Shown here: in pieces, positions 27,901 through 35,680 of the stretch
How positions within the stretch are numbered: the stretch's first letter is position 1
How the letters are laid out: every line of letters begins with the position of its first letter
Source of the DNA: Crocinitomicaceae bacterium
Lineage (GTDB): Bacteria; Bacteroidota; Bacteroidia; Flavobacteriales_D; Crocinitomicaceae
Reading direction: 5' to 3'
DNA: 64,000 bases
Assembly: GCA_022447585.1 (NCBI GenBank)
Contig: JAKVAR010000006.1
Location: 806,001 to 870,000 of the forward strand
Notes under the pieces: generated by a model
What the model was told of the DNA's origin: nothing
Database searches by the model: none
Seen by the model: the letters and a program-made list of their open reading frames with translations, nothing else
Program-made: the position numbers and the translations under genes

Positions 27901-27935
27901 CGTAAGCTATAATACGTGTGTGTATTTAAGTACAT
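24906..27935 (-). CDS. dnaE2: Error-prone DNA polymerase III alpha subunit, DnaE2-like
   Basis: The 1009-residue product is a C-family polymerase: PHP domain (1-210), catalytic palm with NPPDFDIDFSW near residue 345, fingers with QEDVIKVAHYFAGLTLGEADKMRRGM near 605, a helix-hairpin-helix region near 800 and an OB fold at the end. It is shorter than replicative DnaE (about 1160). The PHP start reads LNTHTYYSL where replicative enzymes have LHVHSEYSL, so the first metal-binding histidine is Asn. This suggests an inactive PHP exonuclease. Pairing with a downstream Y-family polymerase is typical of mutagenic repair cassettes. No imuA or lexA gene is adjacent. Confidence 0.9.
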   Translation of the reverse strand: MYLNTHTYYSLRYGAFSSKTLLQLAQQNSCDTIALTDINNTSSCIEFIKESKKHNIKPVIGIDFRNGVQQQFIVLAKNNNGFQLMNEYLTDILHHKKEIPEKATTLNDTFVIYPFDKNRARKLRVNEYLGITPEDIPFIRLRNIKTDKAVILQTVSFRNQKDFNAHRLLRAIDNNTLLSKLPISEQGKLEHQMLPKEELLAIYSEIPEVIRNTNFILGACEIEFDCSENVQPQNQQTYTGCEEQDVELLHQLCEEGLPYRYPEMNEEIHQRIEKELTTIVDMGFVSYFLINWDIVSYARSKGYFYVGRGSGANSVIAYILRITDVDPIELDLYFERFINLYRTNPPDFDIDFSWRDREDVTRYIFERFENVALVAVYNTFKDRGVIRELGKVFGLPKSEIDILSKGRRLPQQNYLADLVMKYGHYIHGFPSTLSVHSCGIIISEKPISYFTPTFMPPKGYPTIQFDMHVAEDIGLFKFDILSQRGLSKIRDTLDIIDYNRLDGPGIDIHDMNRFKQDEAVKETLRTANAIGCFYVESPAMRMLITKLQVDDYLGLVAASSVIRPGVAKSGMMQEYIKRYRNPEKRKDAHPVLLELMPETFGVMVYQEDVIKVAHYFAGLTLGEADKMRRGMSGKFRSREEFQAVKDKFFHNCTTTKGHSLELTAEVWRQIESFAGYAFAKGHSASYAVESYQCLFLKAYYPLEFMVATINNYGGFYSTELYVLEAKLFGGIIHPPCINTSRLETILIDKNIFLGFQLLKSFDTKLAHKIVKERLDYGAYIDMDDIIERLNISLEQITILIRIEALRFTGKDKRALLWDAHFKISKSVEKPAIADLFRVRPKTYDVPQLSNTWQEDAFDQMELLGFPLHSAFKLLTDDTKQSLLARELPQYVNQKIWVQGYLIHSKRTTTSDGQNMFFGTLLDKEGAWLDSVHFPQVAQQFPFRGRGVYRIYGKVTQEYDCILIEAEYMEKMSVIEDPRYAEVRNEVKEKEVVTWNMRRDYGKRTNFISE

Positions 27936-27965
27936 ATTTGAAATAAATTATACGAGGCTGAGCTT

Positions 27966-28010
27966 CAAAAGTATTAATAATTAATCGTTTTTTGATTAAA
28001 AATTAATCAA
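27966..28010 (-). promoter_or_regulatory. Promoter -7 box and palindromic operator candidate for dnaE2-dinB
   Basis: The minus strand carries TACTTTTG (27973-27966), a perfect -7 box 30 bases before the dnaE2 ATG. Just upstream, TTGATTAA (27992-27999) and TTAATCAA (28003-28010) form a perfect palindrome around AAA, with one more half site TTAATC at 27981-27986. The palindrome covers the region where the -33 box would be, as expected for a repressor site of a damage-inducible cassette. The repressor is unknown. Confidence 0.5.
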
Positions 28011-28169
28011 CATTTTTTTTGTTTTGTTTTCAACAATTGAGCTTGAGGTGTTTAACTAAAAAAGAATAGTTCATGGAAAAGAATCCAAGATTGACTGTAC
28101 AAAATTCGTTTCTGCTGTAAGGTTTTAAAATTTCATGCGACTAACCGTTTTCAGGTAAATCAAAAATAC

Positions 28170-29783
28170 ATGAAACAATTAGTTTTCCTTATTTCAATTT
28201 CGTTAGGTCTTACGTCTTATTCGCAAAAATCAACCGATTTTTTCAGTAAATCAGATGAATTTTTTCGTACTTTCTGTAAAGATGGAAAAGTAGATTACAC
28301 AAGAATTAAGCAAGATTCTGATCTTGGAGAATTAATTGAAAGTCTAAAAAATGATGAAATTCCAGCCGGAAAAGAGAAAGCTTATTTGATAAATGCCTAT
28401 AATTTATTGGTCATAAATAAGATCGTTACTAAATACCCGATTAGTTCACCAATGGATGATCCTGGTTTCTTTTCGGATGAATCTGAACTACTTAATGGCG
28501 AAAAAATTTCATTGAATGCATTGGAGAATGATGTGCTTAGAAAAGAGTACCCGGATCCACGTTTGCATGTCTCTTTAGTTTGCGGCGCAATTGGTTGTCC
28601 ATCGATTGCAGATTTCGCATATCAACCCGAAGTTTTAAATCAACAATTAGATGCTCAAGCTTTAAGAGCTTTCAACAAATCTTCGTTTGTTTATCAATTA
28701 GAAGATGAAAAGACAGTTTACTTATCGGAAATTTTTAACTGGTATAAAACTGATTTTGGGAAGAACAATAAAGAGGTAGTTGAATACATAAATTCATATC
28801 GAAAAGAGAAGTTTAATCTGGAGTATAAAGTAGCTTACTATCCATACAATTGGAAGTTGAATGATGTAAAGGAAGCTTCAATTATGAGAACAACTGAACC
28901 TGTCGATATGGTGGACTCTGAACTTCTTCCAGTAGACAATTCTTTACAGTTGTTTAACGCTGGAAGTTTACTTGCAAGAGGGAATATGGATGTCACATTA
29001 TTCAATACACTTTACACTGAAAATAAAGGGAATTGGTTGGGAGTAGATAACTCAGGATATCGTTCAACTTTTGTAACACATTTACTTCAGTTCACAATCG
29101 GAACAAGTAAAAACAAACGTGTGAATGTTGGCTTCGATTTAAGTTTTAAGTCTTCGGGGCAATCTAGTGATTCTACATTCAGTGGAATTAGAAATGCATT
29201 CTTGTATAAGAACAATGATTCGAGCAGAGTAGGCTTAACAAATGTCGGCTTGCGCATCAAGGTTCAACCTTTCAAAGCAGTTTCAGATTTTACAATCCAA
29301 AGTACATTATCAATGCCAACGATTAAACATCCTGAAGGATTGTCTTCTAATACAGAACCAAATTTATACTGGGCTGACTGGGATAGAATTACATGGTGGA
29401 ATCAATTGTTTTATACAAAAACGTTTGGTGATTTTCAGTTGTTTACGGAGTTAGATTTCCTGTTTAGATTTAAAAATAATAAGAGTCAAATTGGAATGTT
29501 AGATCTTCCTGCAAGTGTTTTTATCTCTTATTTCCCTACGAATAAAATTACAATGTATGCGATGACACAGCATGTTCATCGCTATACGAATGATATCGAC
29601 GCGAATAATCCTGAAATTACGGATTGGGTTATACCATCAAATTATACGGCCTCAGGGTTAGGGTTTAAGTACCAGTTAACACCTGATTTTAACGCTGAAC
29701 TTTTATATACGAACTTCTGGAGAGCAAGAAATGCTGGGCTTGGGAGTACATTTAACTTAGGGTTGAAATACTTGATTAGATAG
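28170..29783 (+). CDS. Exported DUF547 domain / outer-membrane beta-barrel fusion
   Basis: The 537-residue product has a signal peptide (MKQLVFLISISLGLTSYSQ). Residues about 25-215 form a DUF547 domain with VDYTRIKQD, KEKAYLINAYNLLVI, DPRLHVSLVCGAIGCPSI and VYLSEIFNWYKTDFG. DUF547 is a papain/transglutaminase-like fold in my recollection, with catalytic Cys and His candidates in SLVCGAIGCP and RLHVSL. The remainder (about 255-537) is rich in alternating aromatic/hydrophobic strands (FTEL..DFLFRFKN, SGLGFKYQLTPDFNAELLYTN) and ends in an aromatic-poor LKYLIR strand. It therefore looks like an outer-membrane barrel or a transporter-like beta domain. The function is not known. The next gene starts inside its stop codon. 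Confidence 0.8.
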   Translation: MKQLVFLISISLGLTSYSQKSTDFFSKSDEFFRTFCKDGKVDYTRIKQDSDLGELIESLKNDEIPAGKEKAYLINAYNLLVINKIVTKYPISSPMDDPGFFSDESELLNGEKISLNALENDVLRKEYPDPRLHVSLVCGAIGCPSIADFAYQPEVLNQQLDAQALRAFNKSSFVYQLEDEKTVYLSEIFNWYKTDFGKNNKEVVEYINSYRKEKFNLEYKVAYYPYNWKLNDVKEASIMRTTEPVDMVDSELLPVDNSLQLFNAGSLLARGNMDVTLFNTLYTENKGNWLGVDNSGYRSTFVTHLLQFTIGTSKNKRVNVGFDLSFKSSGQSSDSTFSGIRNAFLYKNNDSSRVGLTNVGLRIKVQPFKAVSDFTIQSTLSMPTIKHPEGLSSNTEPNLYWADWDRITWWNQLFYTKTFGDFQLFTELDFLFRFKNNKSQIGMLDLPASVFISYFPTNKITMYAMTQHVHRYTNDIDANNPEITDWVIPSNYTASGLGFKYQLTPDFNAELLYTNFWRARNAGLGSTFNLGLKYLIR

Positions 29784-31048
29784 TGAAATTCATATGTTTA
29801 TTTCTTTTTCCCTTCTTAGTAGGGACTACTTGGGCCGCGCGGATAGATTCTGTGCGGTTTGAAGGTTTGACACGGACCAAAGCAGACTACTTAGAACGAA
29901 TAGTAAAGTCAAAACCCGGACTAGAATGCGATTCTATACGTGTTATAGAGGATGTTTGTTTATTACGAAATCTAAATTTATTCTTCAATGTTGAATCAAG
30001 AATTGACCGAAAATCGGAAGGGTATGTAGATGTTGTTTTTATTATTCTAGAGGCGAAATACATCTACCCAATATTTTCTGTTTCTGGTTTTAAAGGCCAG
30101 CTGAAAGTCAATGCTGGAGTCAATCATATCAATTTTTTAGGTAGAGCACAAACTTTGGGTGGTATGTATCAATACTATGATAGACATTCATTTTCACTCT
30201 ATCATACGGCAAAGAGACATGCGAATTCCAGAACGGGGCATGAGATTTCCATGTCTAAAAACGCTACTATTGAACCCCTATACTTTGCGGATATAGATCA
30301 TGGAATTGATACCGTAAGTTCATTCAATTTCGATAATTATTCTATTTCACTTGGCGGGATATTGTGGTTGGGAGAATATTTGAACTTATCCGCTGGTGGA
30401 CAATACATGTACGAAGGATATGGTCAGCTAGATGATGCCTTTAGTTTACCTAAGAAACAATTTTACTTTCAAAAAGGCCAAGCTAGGTTGAGTTTAGAAT
30501 ACAATAAGGTAGAATATGTTTTCGAACACATGGAGGGATTTAGAGCGAAGGTTTATGGAGAATACATCGGTACAAAAGATTATCCTGAAGCAAGCTTTTT
30601 GAAAGGGACTGCTAATGTTAGTTATTACCATATGATTGGGGATCGTAGTAATATTGCTACAAGCGCAAAGTTTGGTTTAGCAACGAATAATCTTAGTCCA
30701 TTCTCTCCATTTGTTTTAGATGGATTCATCAATGTTAGGGGAATTGGAAACAGAATGCAACGCGGAACCGGTGAACTAATAGTAAACCTCGAATACAGAT
30801 ATTCTTTCTGGAGACATAGATTATTCTCTGTTCAAGCTGCCGTTTTCTCTGACTATGGCACATTAAGAGTCGCAGGGGAAAGATTCAATACATTTTTTAA
30901 TCAACCAGACCTTCATTTATTTGCCGGAGGAGGAATTCGATTTCACTTAAATACATGGTACAAAACATGTTTTAGAGTGGATTATTCATTTAATCCAACA
31001 GATGTATCAATGCATGGAGTAACTTTTGGTTTCGGTCAGTTTTTTTAA
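29783..31048 (+). CDS. Omp85-family outer-membrane protein with one POTRA domain
   Basis: The 421-residue product starts at GTG 29783, which overlaps the upstream TAG (TAGTG), so translation is coupled. After a signal peptide (ending TTWAARID) one POTRA domain is visible (IDSVRFEGLTRTKADYLERIV... to about residue 95). A 16-strand-type barrel follows. LDGFINVRGIGNRMQRGTGE near residue 320 matches the VRG loop-6 motif that defines Omp85/TamA barrels, and the protein ends in FGFGQFF, an aromatic beta-signal. BamA has five POTRAs; one suggests a specialised export or lipid role. Its stop overlaps the convergent gene by 4 bases. Confidence 0.85.
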   Translation: MKFICLFLFPFLVGTTWAARIDSVRFEGLTRTKADYLERIVKSKPGLECDSIRVIEDVCLLRNLNLFFNVESRIDRKSEGYVDVVFIILEAKYIYPIFSVSGFKGQLKVNAGVNHINFLGRAQTLGGMYQYYDRHSFSLYHTAKRHANSRTGHEISMSKNATIEPLYFADIDHGIDTVSSFNFDNYSISLGGILWLGEYLNLSAGGQYMYEGYGQLDDAFSLPKKQFYFQKGQARLSLEYNKVEYVFEHMEGFRAKVYGEYIGTKDYPEASFLKGTANVSYYHMIGDRSNIATSAKFGLATNNLSPFSPFVLDGFINVRGIGNRMQRGTGELIVNLEYRYSFWRHRLFSVQAAVFSDYGTLRVAGERFNTFFNQPDLHLFAGGGIRFHLNTWYKTCFRVDYSFNPTDVSMHGVTFGFGQFF

Positions 31049-31539
31049 CCGAGAATTTCTTTCCACCTGCCTGATTCAGCAAACTCTTTCACGGTTTGAT
31101 TTCGCGTAATGAGTAGTTTAGTCATATACTTTTTCAAAAATAAACTATCGGCTAATTTCCCGAGCAGTCCGAATGGAGAGGTGTAATCGAATATATCAGT
31201 CATAATAACATCGTTTTCATCTAGTTCGAAGAGGTGCTGATGTTTGAACTTTTTAAAAGCCCCAGATACCATTTCATCAGTAAAGTTTTTTGGTCGGTTA
31301 AATTCAGTAATCTTAGAAGTCAATTTCTGATAAATGCCCAAATGCTTAGCTCGCCATGTTACGCTTTCGTTCATTCCGATTAACCCTGAGGTAACACCAG
31401 CAATTGCTTCTTCATTTGTTTGCTGCGTTGAAATTTTATGTAAATCAATACTTCTAGAAAGATCGAATACAACCTCCAAATCAGAATTTATTTTGGTTTT
31501 TAAAACAATTTTAGGCATAGCTATTGTCTTCTTTTTCAT
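31045..31539 (-). CDS. SRPBCC-family ligand-binding protein
   Basis: The 164-residue cytoplasmic protein fits the START/polyketide-cyclase helix-grip fold. It starts with a strand (IVLKTKINSDLEVVFDLSRSIDLH), has the middle WRAKHLGIYQKLTSKITEFNRPKNFTDEMV and FKHQHLFELDENDVIMTDIFDYTSPFGLLGKLAD, and a long C-terminal helix. The 'D...SPFGxLGxxAD' block is typical of this family in Bacteroidota. Ligand unknown. The gene converges on and overlaps the Omp85 gene by 4 bases and is divergent from ppk. Confidence 0.85.
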   Translation of the reverse strand: MKKKTIAMPKIVLKTKINSDLEVVFDLSRSIDLHKISTQQTNEEAIAGVTSGLIGMNESVTWRAKHLGIYQKLTSKITEFNRPKNFTDEMVSGAFKKFKHQHLFELDENDVIMTDIFDYTSPFGLLGKLADSLFLKKYMTKLLITRNQTVKEFAESGRWKEILG

Positions 31540-31596
31540 TTAAAGTTAACTTAACGTTATAATAATCTAAAGAGTATACATTCATAATTAGAATTA

Positions 31597-33642
31597 ATGA
31601 GAGATTCGATGTTTGTGAACAGAGAAATTAGTTGGTTATCGTTCAATGAACGCGTTCTGCAAGAGGCAATGGATATTTCAAATCCATTGATTGAGCGACT
31701 GCGCTTTTTAGGTATTTATTCAAATAATCGGGATGAGTTTTTCCGAGTGAGAATTGCTTCTATCAAAAGGATGTCAACTCTTGGTAAAAAGACGCGCGAG
31801 AAACTTTACGCTGACCCAAAGCTTTTACTTAAGAAGTTGCAAGAGATTATATCTCAACAAGAAGAGACTTTTCATAAGGCATTTGATGCTATTTTGAATA
31901 CATTAGAAAAAGAAAAAATCAGATTTGCAGATGAATCAGAATTGAATGATGAACAGGTGGAATATGCCATGGATTATTTCAGTTCGACAGTTCGTCCTGC
32001 ATTAGTTCCCTTAATGCTAACCAGTGATTTCAAATTAGAGTTAACAGATGAAGCTTCATTCTTGGCAATCAAATTATTCGACAATGGGGTTGAACAAAAG
32101 GCGAAGTATTCATTAATTGAGATACCTTCAAAAAGCATATCCAGATTCCTTGTTATTCCGGGAGAAGAGAAAGTAGTTCTTTTCCTTGATGATATAATTC
32201 GTATGGGATTACGCCAAATTTTTAGAATTTTTGACTTTGATAATATTGAGAGTTATGCCGTTAAATTAACAAGGGATGCCGAGCTTGATATTGAAGAAGA
32301 TTTAGATGAATCTTTGATTGAGAAATTGGCTAAGAGTGTTCATAAACGAAAGAAAGCAGAGCCTGTACGTTTTGTACATGACAAAGACATTCCTGATGAT
32401 TTATTAAAACTGTTAAACACGAAATTAGGCTTAAGAGGAGATGAGAATGTAGTTTCTAAGCGGCGGTATCATAATTTGAGAGATTTAATGTCTTTTCCGA
32501 ATTTGGGTGATGATAATTTGATTAATGAGAGTAGACCGCCAAATGCTCATCCTAATTTAGTGAATAAAAGAAGTTTACTTAAGGCGATTGCGGAAAAAGA
32601 CGTGATGTTGAATTATCCCTTTCAGACATTTACGCATACCATTGATATTTTACGTGAAGCTGCAATTGACCCAACGGTGACATCGATTAAGATTACACTG
32701 TATCGCGTTGCAAAGAATTCTAAGATTCTGAATACGTTAATCAACGCCTCTAAAAATGACAAGAAAGTTACTGTAGTAATTGAGTTAAGAGCGCGTTTTG
32801 ATGAGAATAATAACATCAAATGGGCAAAGGAGCTACAGGATAATGGAGTGGAAGTCATTTTCGGTGTTCAGGGACTCAAAGTACACTCTAAAATTATATT
32901 AATTGAACGCAAAAAGAAGAAAGTATATAGTTATATTGCCCATGTCGGAACCGGAAATTTTAATGAAAATACAACGCATGTTTTCTCTGATATTTCTATA
33001 TGGACTGCAGATGAAAGAATCACAAAGGATTTAAATAAACTATTTGATTTTTTTAGTAAGAATTATAAGAACTATGTCTTCAAAGAATTATTAGTTTCCC
33101 CATTTAATGCAAGGCAAAATATCCATCGTTTAGTTGATGTTGAAATCGAAAATCAAAAAGTAGGAAATGAGGCTTGGATTATCATTAAGTTGAATAATTT
33201 AGTCGATGAGGAGTTAATTAAGAAGTTATATCAAGCGAGTAATAATGGCGTAAAAATTAAGCTAATTGTTCGTGGAATTTGTTCTTTGATTCCAGGGAAA
33301 AGTGGGATGAGTGAAAATATTGAAGTGATAAGTGTACTTGGACGATATTTGGATCACTCGCGTATCTTATGTTTTGCAAATGGTGGAGAGTCAAAAGTAT
33401 TTATTGGTTCTGCAGACTGGATGCTAAGAAACATGGATAAGAGAATTGAAGTGATCGCACCAGTCTATGATGAAGGAATTAAAAATGACATTCTCCATGT
33501 TCTTAGTCTTCAATTGGAAGACAATACAAAGGCGCGCATTATTGATGAAGGCCTAAACAATAATTACAAGAAAACGAATGCTGAAATTCGCAATTCTCAA
33601 ATGGAGATATACGATTTTTATAAATCTAAAATGAACGCTTAA
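31597..33642 (+). CDS. ppk: Polyphosphate kinase 1
   Basis: Ppk1 reversibly makes polyphosphate from ATP. The 681-residue product has the family start FVNREISWLSFNERVLQEA and LRFLGIYSNNRDEFFRVR near residue 35. The two phospholipase-D-like active-site regions are VQGLKVHSKIILIER near residue 428 (phosphorylated His candidate) and GRYLDHSRILCFANGG near 585. HVGTGNFNENTTH is also present. Length is normal. The ppx gene starts at the base after its TAA stop, so the pair forms an operon for synthesis and breakdown of polyphosphate. Confidence 0.97.
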   Translation: MRDSMFVNREISWLSFNERVLQEAMDISNPLIERLRFLGIYSNNRDEFFRVRIASIKRMSTLGKKTREKLYADPKLLLKKLQEIISQQEETFHKAFDAILNTLEKEKIRFADESELNDEQVEYAMDYFSSTVRPALVPLMLTSDFKLELTDEASFLAIKLFDNGVEQKAKYSLIEIPSKSISRFLVIPGEEKVVLFLDDIIRMGLRQIFRIFDFDNIESYAVKLTRDAELDIEEDLDESLIEKLAKSVHKRKKAEPVRFVHDKDIPDDLLKLLNTKLGLRGDENVVSKRRYHNLRDLMSFPNLGDDNLINESRPPNAHPNLVNKRSLLKAIAEKDVMLNYPFQTFTHTIDILREAAIDPTVTSIKITLYRVAKNSKILNTLINASKNDKKVTVVIELRARFDENNNIKWAKELQDNGVEVIFGVQGLKVHSKIILIERKKKKVYSYIAHVGTGNFNENTTHVFSDISIWTADERITKDLNKLFDFFSKNYKNYVFKELLVSPFNARQNIHRLVDVEIENQKVGNEAWIIIKLNNLVDEELIKKLYQASNNGVKIKLIVRGICSLIPGKSGMSENIEVISVLGRYLDHSRILCFANGGESKVFIGSADWMLRNMDKRIEVIAPVYDEGIKNDILHVLSLQLEDNTKARIIDEGLNNNYKKTNAEIRNSQMEIYDFYKSKMNA

Positions 33643-34530
33643 ATGTTGAGATTTGCTTCAATAGATATTGGGTCTAATGCTATTCGTATGCTTTTTGAAC
33701 AAGTGTATGAAACGGATAATGGTCCTGTTTTCAAAAAACTTACACTTGTCAGATTACCTGTTCGTTTAGGAGAGGATGCTTTTGTTCATGGAGAAATCTC
33801 AAAAGACAAAGAAGAGAAGATGTTGCACATTGCGCATTCGTTCAAACATCTGAGTGAGGTTTTTGAAATTGATGGTTACTTGGCTACTGCAACTTCTGCA
33901 ATGCGTGATTCTAAGAATGGAATCAAGATAATAGATCGGATTAAAAACGAGACTGGGGTTAAGGTAAAGATTATTGCTGGGGAAGAAGAGGCAAAAATAT
34001 TGTACGAAAGTATTTTTAATACGGGCAAAATAGAAAAAGACAAGTCTTACATGTTTATAGATGTAGGCGGTGGTTCTACTGAGATCAATTTCTTTGTAAA
34101 CGGAGTTCGAAAGAAATGGAAATCATTTAATATAGGTACTGTTCGTTTGAAAGAAGGAATCCAGAAGGAGTCTGAATGGGATAGATTTGATAAATGGATA
34201 AAGAAAAATGTAGACCAATTTCAACCTGATTTTGCTGTTGGGACTGGTGGAAATATTAATAAGTTGTATAAGCTTTGTAGACTTTCAGATTGGGAGAATT
34301 TGGAAAGAGCCATGCTTAAATCTAAAATCAAGTATTTATCTCAGTTTAAACCAAAACAATTGATAAATAAGTTGGACATTAAGTCTGATAGGGCTGATGT
34401 AATTGTTCCTGGTGGTGGAATATACCTACGAGCCATGGAAGTTGCTCAGATCAGTGAAATGATTGTTCCAAAGGTTGGTTTACCAGATGGGTTGATTCGT
34501 CGACTTTACTTCTCTTCAAAAAAGAATTAA
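33643..34530 (+). CDS. ppx: Ppx/GppA-family exopolyphosphatase
   Basis: The 295-residue product has the ASKHA phosphatase fold: phosphate-1 motif FASIDIGSNAIRMLFEQV at the start, the ATATSAMRDSKNG block near residue 85, and phosphate-2 motif MFIDVGGGSTEINFF near 138. GTGGNINKLYKL lies near 202. It lacks the C-terminal HD-like domain of E. coli Ppx/GppA and so represents the short form. It either degrades polyphosphate or hydrolyses pppGpp; the directly adjacent ppk favours polyphosphate. The stop overlaps a convergent gene by 4 bases. Confidence 0.92.
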   Translation: MLRFASIDIGSNAIRMLFEQVYETDNGPVFKKLTLVRLPVRLGEDAFVHGEISKDKEEKMLHIAHSFKHLSEVFEIDGYLATATSAMRDSKNGIKIIDRIKNETGVKVKIIAGEEEAKILYESIFNTGKIEKDKSYMFIDVGGGSTEINFFVNGVRKKWKSFNIGTVRLKEGIQKESEWDRFDKWIKKNVDQFQPDFAVGTGGNINKLYKLCRLSDWENLERAMLKSKIKYLSQFKPKQLINKLDIKSDRADVIVPGGGIYLRAMEVAQISEMIVPKVGLPDGLIRRLYFSSKKN

Positions 34531-34952
34531 TTCAGCTTTGATTTGATGCGCACTGAGCGCATGGTTGGTCGGAATGCAATCATCACAAATACAGCAAATA
34601 TTAATTGTCCTGCAATCATCCAATAACGTTGTACCCACTCACCAAAAGAAATTGTTTGTTCATAAAGTTCTTCATAATACACCGTGTTATTGTGGATAAC
34701 ATCAAACGTGATAATCAGAAAGGTTAATATTAATCCAATTTTTGGTTTAACAAAAAGCAAGATTGCTGCAAGCGGATCAAGAAAAGTTAGACTATCCCAG
34801 AAAACCATAGAAAAAGTGGAAGCGTTATAATGTTTTGACATGAATCCATTTTCCAATGCCCAAGCGACATGGGTTGAAGTTCCCATAAGCATTGCAATCG
34901 CCTCAATAATGAGAACTGCTTTAGATTTTGAAGTGAGTTTTGTGAAAAGCAT
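34527..34952 (-). CDS. Small four-span membrane protein, unknown function
   Basis: The 141-residue product has four hydrophobic segments (about residues 12-30, 48-66, 70-86 and 110-128). Short charged loops separate them (NNTVYYEELYEQTISFGEWVQ between the third and fourth). No family is recognised. It starts at the base where the upstream PPOX-fold gene stops (one-base overlap), so the two are probably translated together. Its stop overlaps the end of ppx on the other strand by 4 bases. Confidence 0.75.
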   Translation of the reverse strand: MLFTKLTSKSKAVLIIEAIAMLMGTSTHVAWALENGFMSKHYNASTFSMVFWDSLTFLDPLAAILLFVKPKIGLILTFLIITFDVIHNNTVYYEELYEQTISFGEWVQRYWMIAGQLIFAVFVMIAFRPTMRSVRIKSKLN

Positions 34953-35557
34953 TATATGTCTTTCTTATATCGTTCAACCATGTCTGCGTGCTTCTCTGGA
35001 ATTTCATCTCCACCAATTTGATCTTTTAAGATTTGCCCCATAGTTGGGAAGCTTGAGCGTTCAATTTGGGTTTCATGATCCCATAGTTTGGAACGCATAA
35101 ATGCTTTAGCACAGTGCATAAAGGTTTCTTGTACAGTCACTTTAATACAACTTTTAATTGCAATTCTTTCGTTGGAATAATGGTCTAAATGTTCCTTGTC
35201 AGTTGTAATAACTGCTGTCCCATTTAGTCTCAGGGTTTCATCAATTCCAGGAATTAAGAATAAGGATCCAAACTGTCCTGTTTCTATTATGTTCTCCAGG
35301 CTATCAAGCCTATTATTTCCTTTCGCATCAGGAATTAGTAAAGTATGATTGTCAATGATTTTGATAAAACCTGCAGTTCCACCTCTCGGAGATACATCCA
35401 TTTTCCCTTCAGAATCGACAGTTGAAATTAACAGGAAAGGTGATTTGTTGATGAAATTAACTGCATGTTTATCTAGTTGAATTTGCATCTTTTTTATCGC
35501 TCGATCACTCGGCACTCCGTAAAGCCCTCGCAGTGTATCAACATCTTTTATTGTCAT
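34952..35557 (-). CDS. FMN-dependent pyridoxamine-5'-phosphate-oxidase-fold protein
   Basis: The 201-residue product has a PPOX split-barrel core: FLLISTVDSEGKMDVSPRGG near residue 41, followed by LLIPDAKGNNRLDSLENIIETGQFGSLF. The DVSPRGG and GNNRLDSLxNI segments match the MSMEG_1061-type FMN-binding subfamily, whose members are often annotated as pyridoxamine oxidase-like although they may act on other substrates. It is first in a two-gene unit with the small membrane protein. Confidence 0.87.
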   Translation of the reverse strand: MTIKDVDTLRGLYGVPSDRAIKKMQIQLDKHAVNFINKSPFLLISTVDSEGKMDVSPRGGTAGFIKIIDNHTLLIPDAKGNNRLDSLENIIETGQFGSLFLIPGIDETLRLNGTAVITTDKEHLDHYSNERIAIKSCIKVTVQETFMHCAKAFMRSKLWDHETQIERSSFPTMGQILKDQIGGDEIPEKHADMVERYKKDI

Positions 35558-35680
35558 AAGTTCAGTAGGGATATGTGATGAGATAAATATAATAAAAGGA
35601 TTAAGTTCTACTTCTATTTTTCAATGTCTGACGTTCTGTCATAAAATAAAGTGTGGCTTGATATTCGAAGAGTAGTTTTC

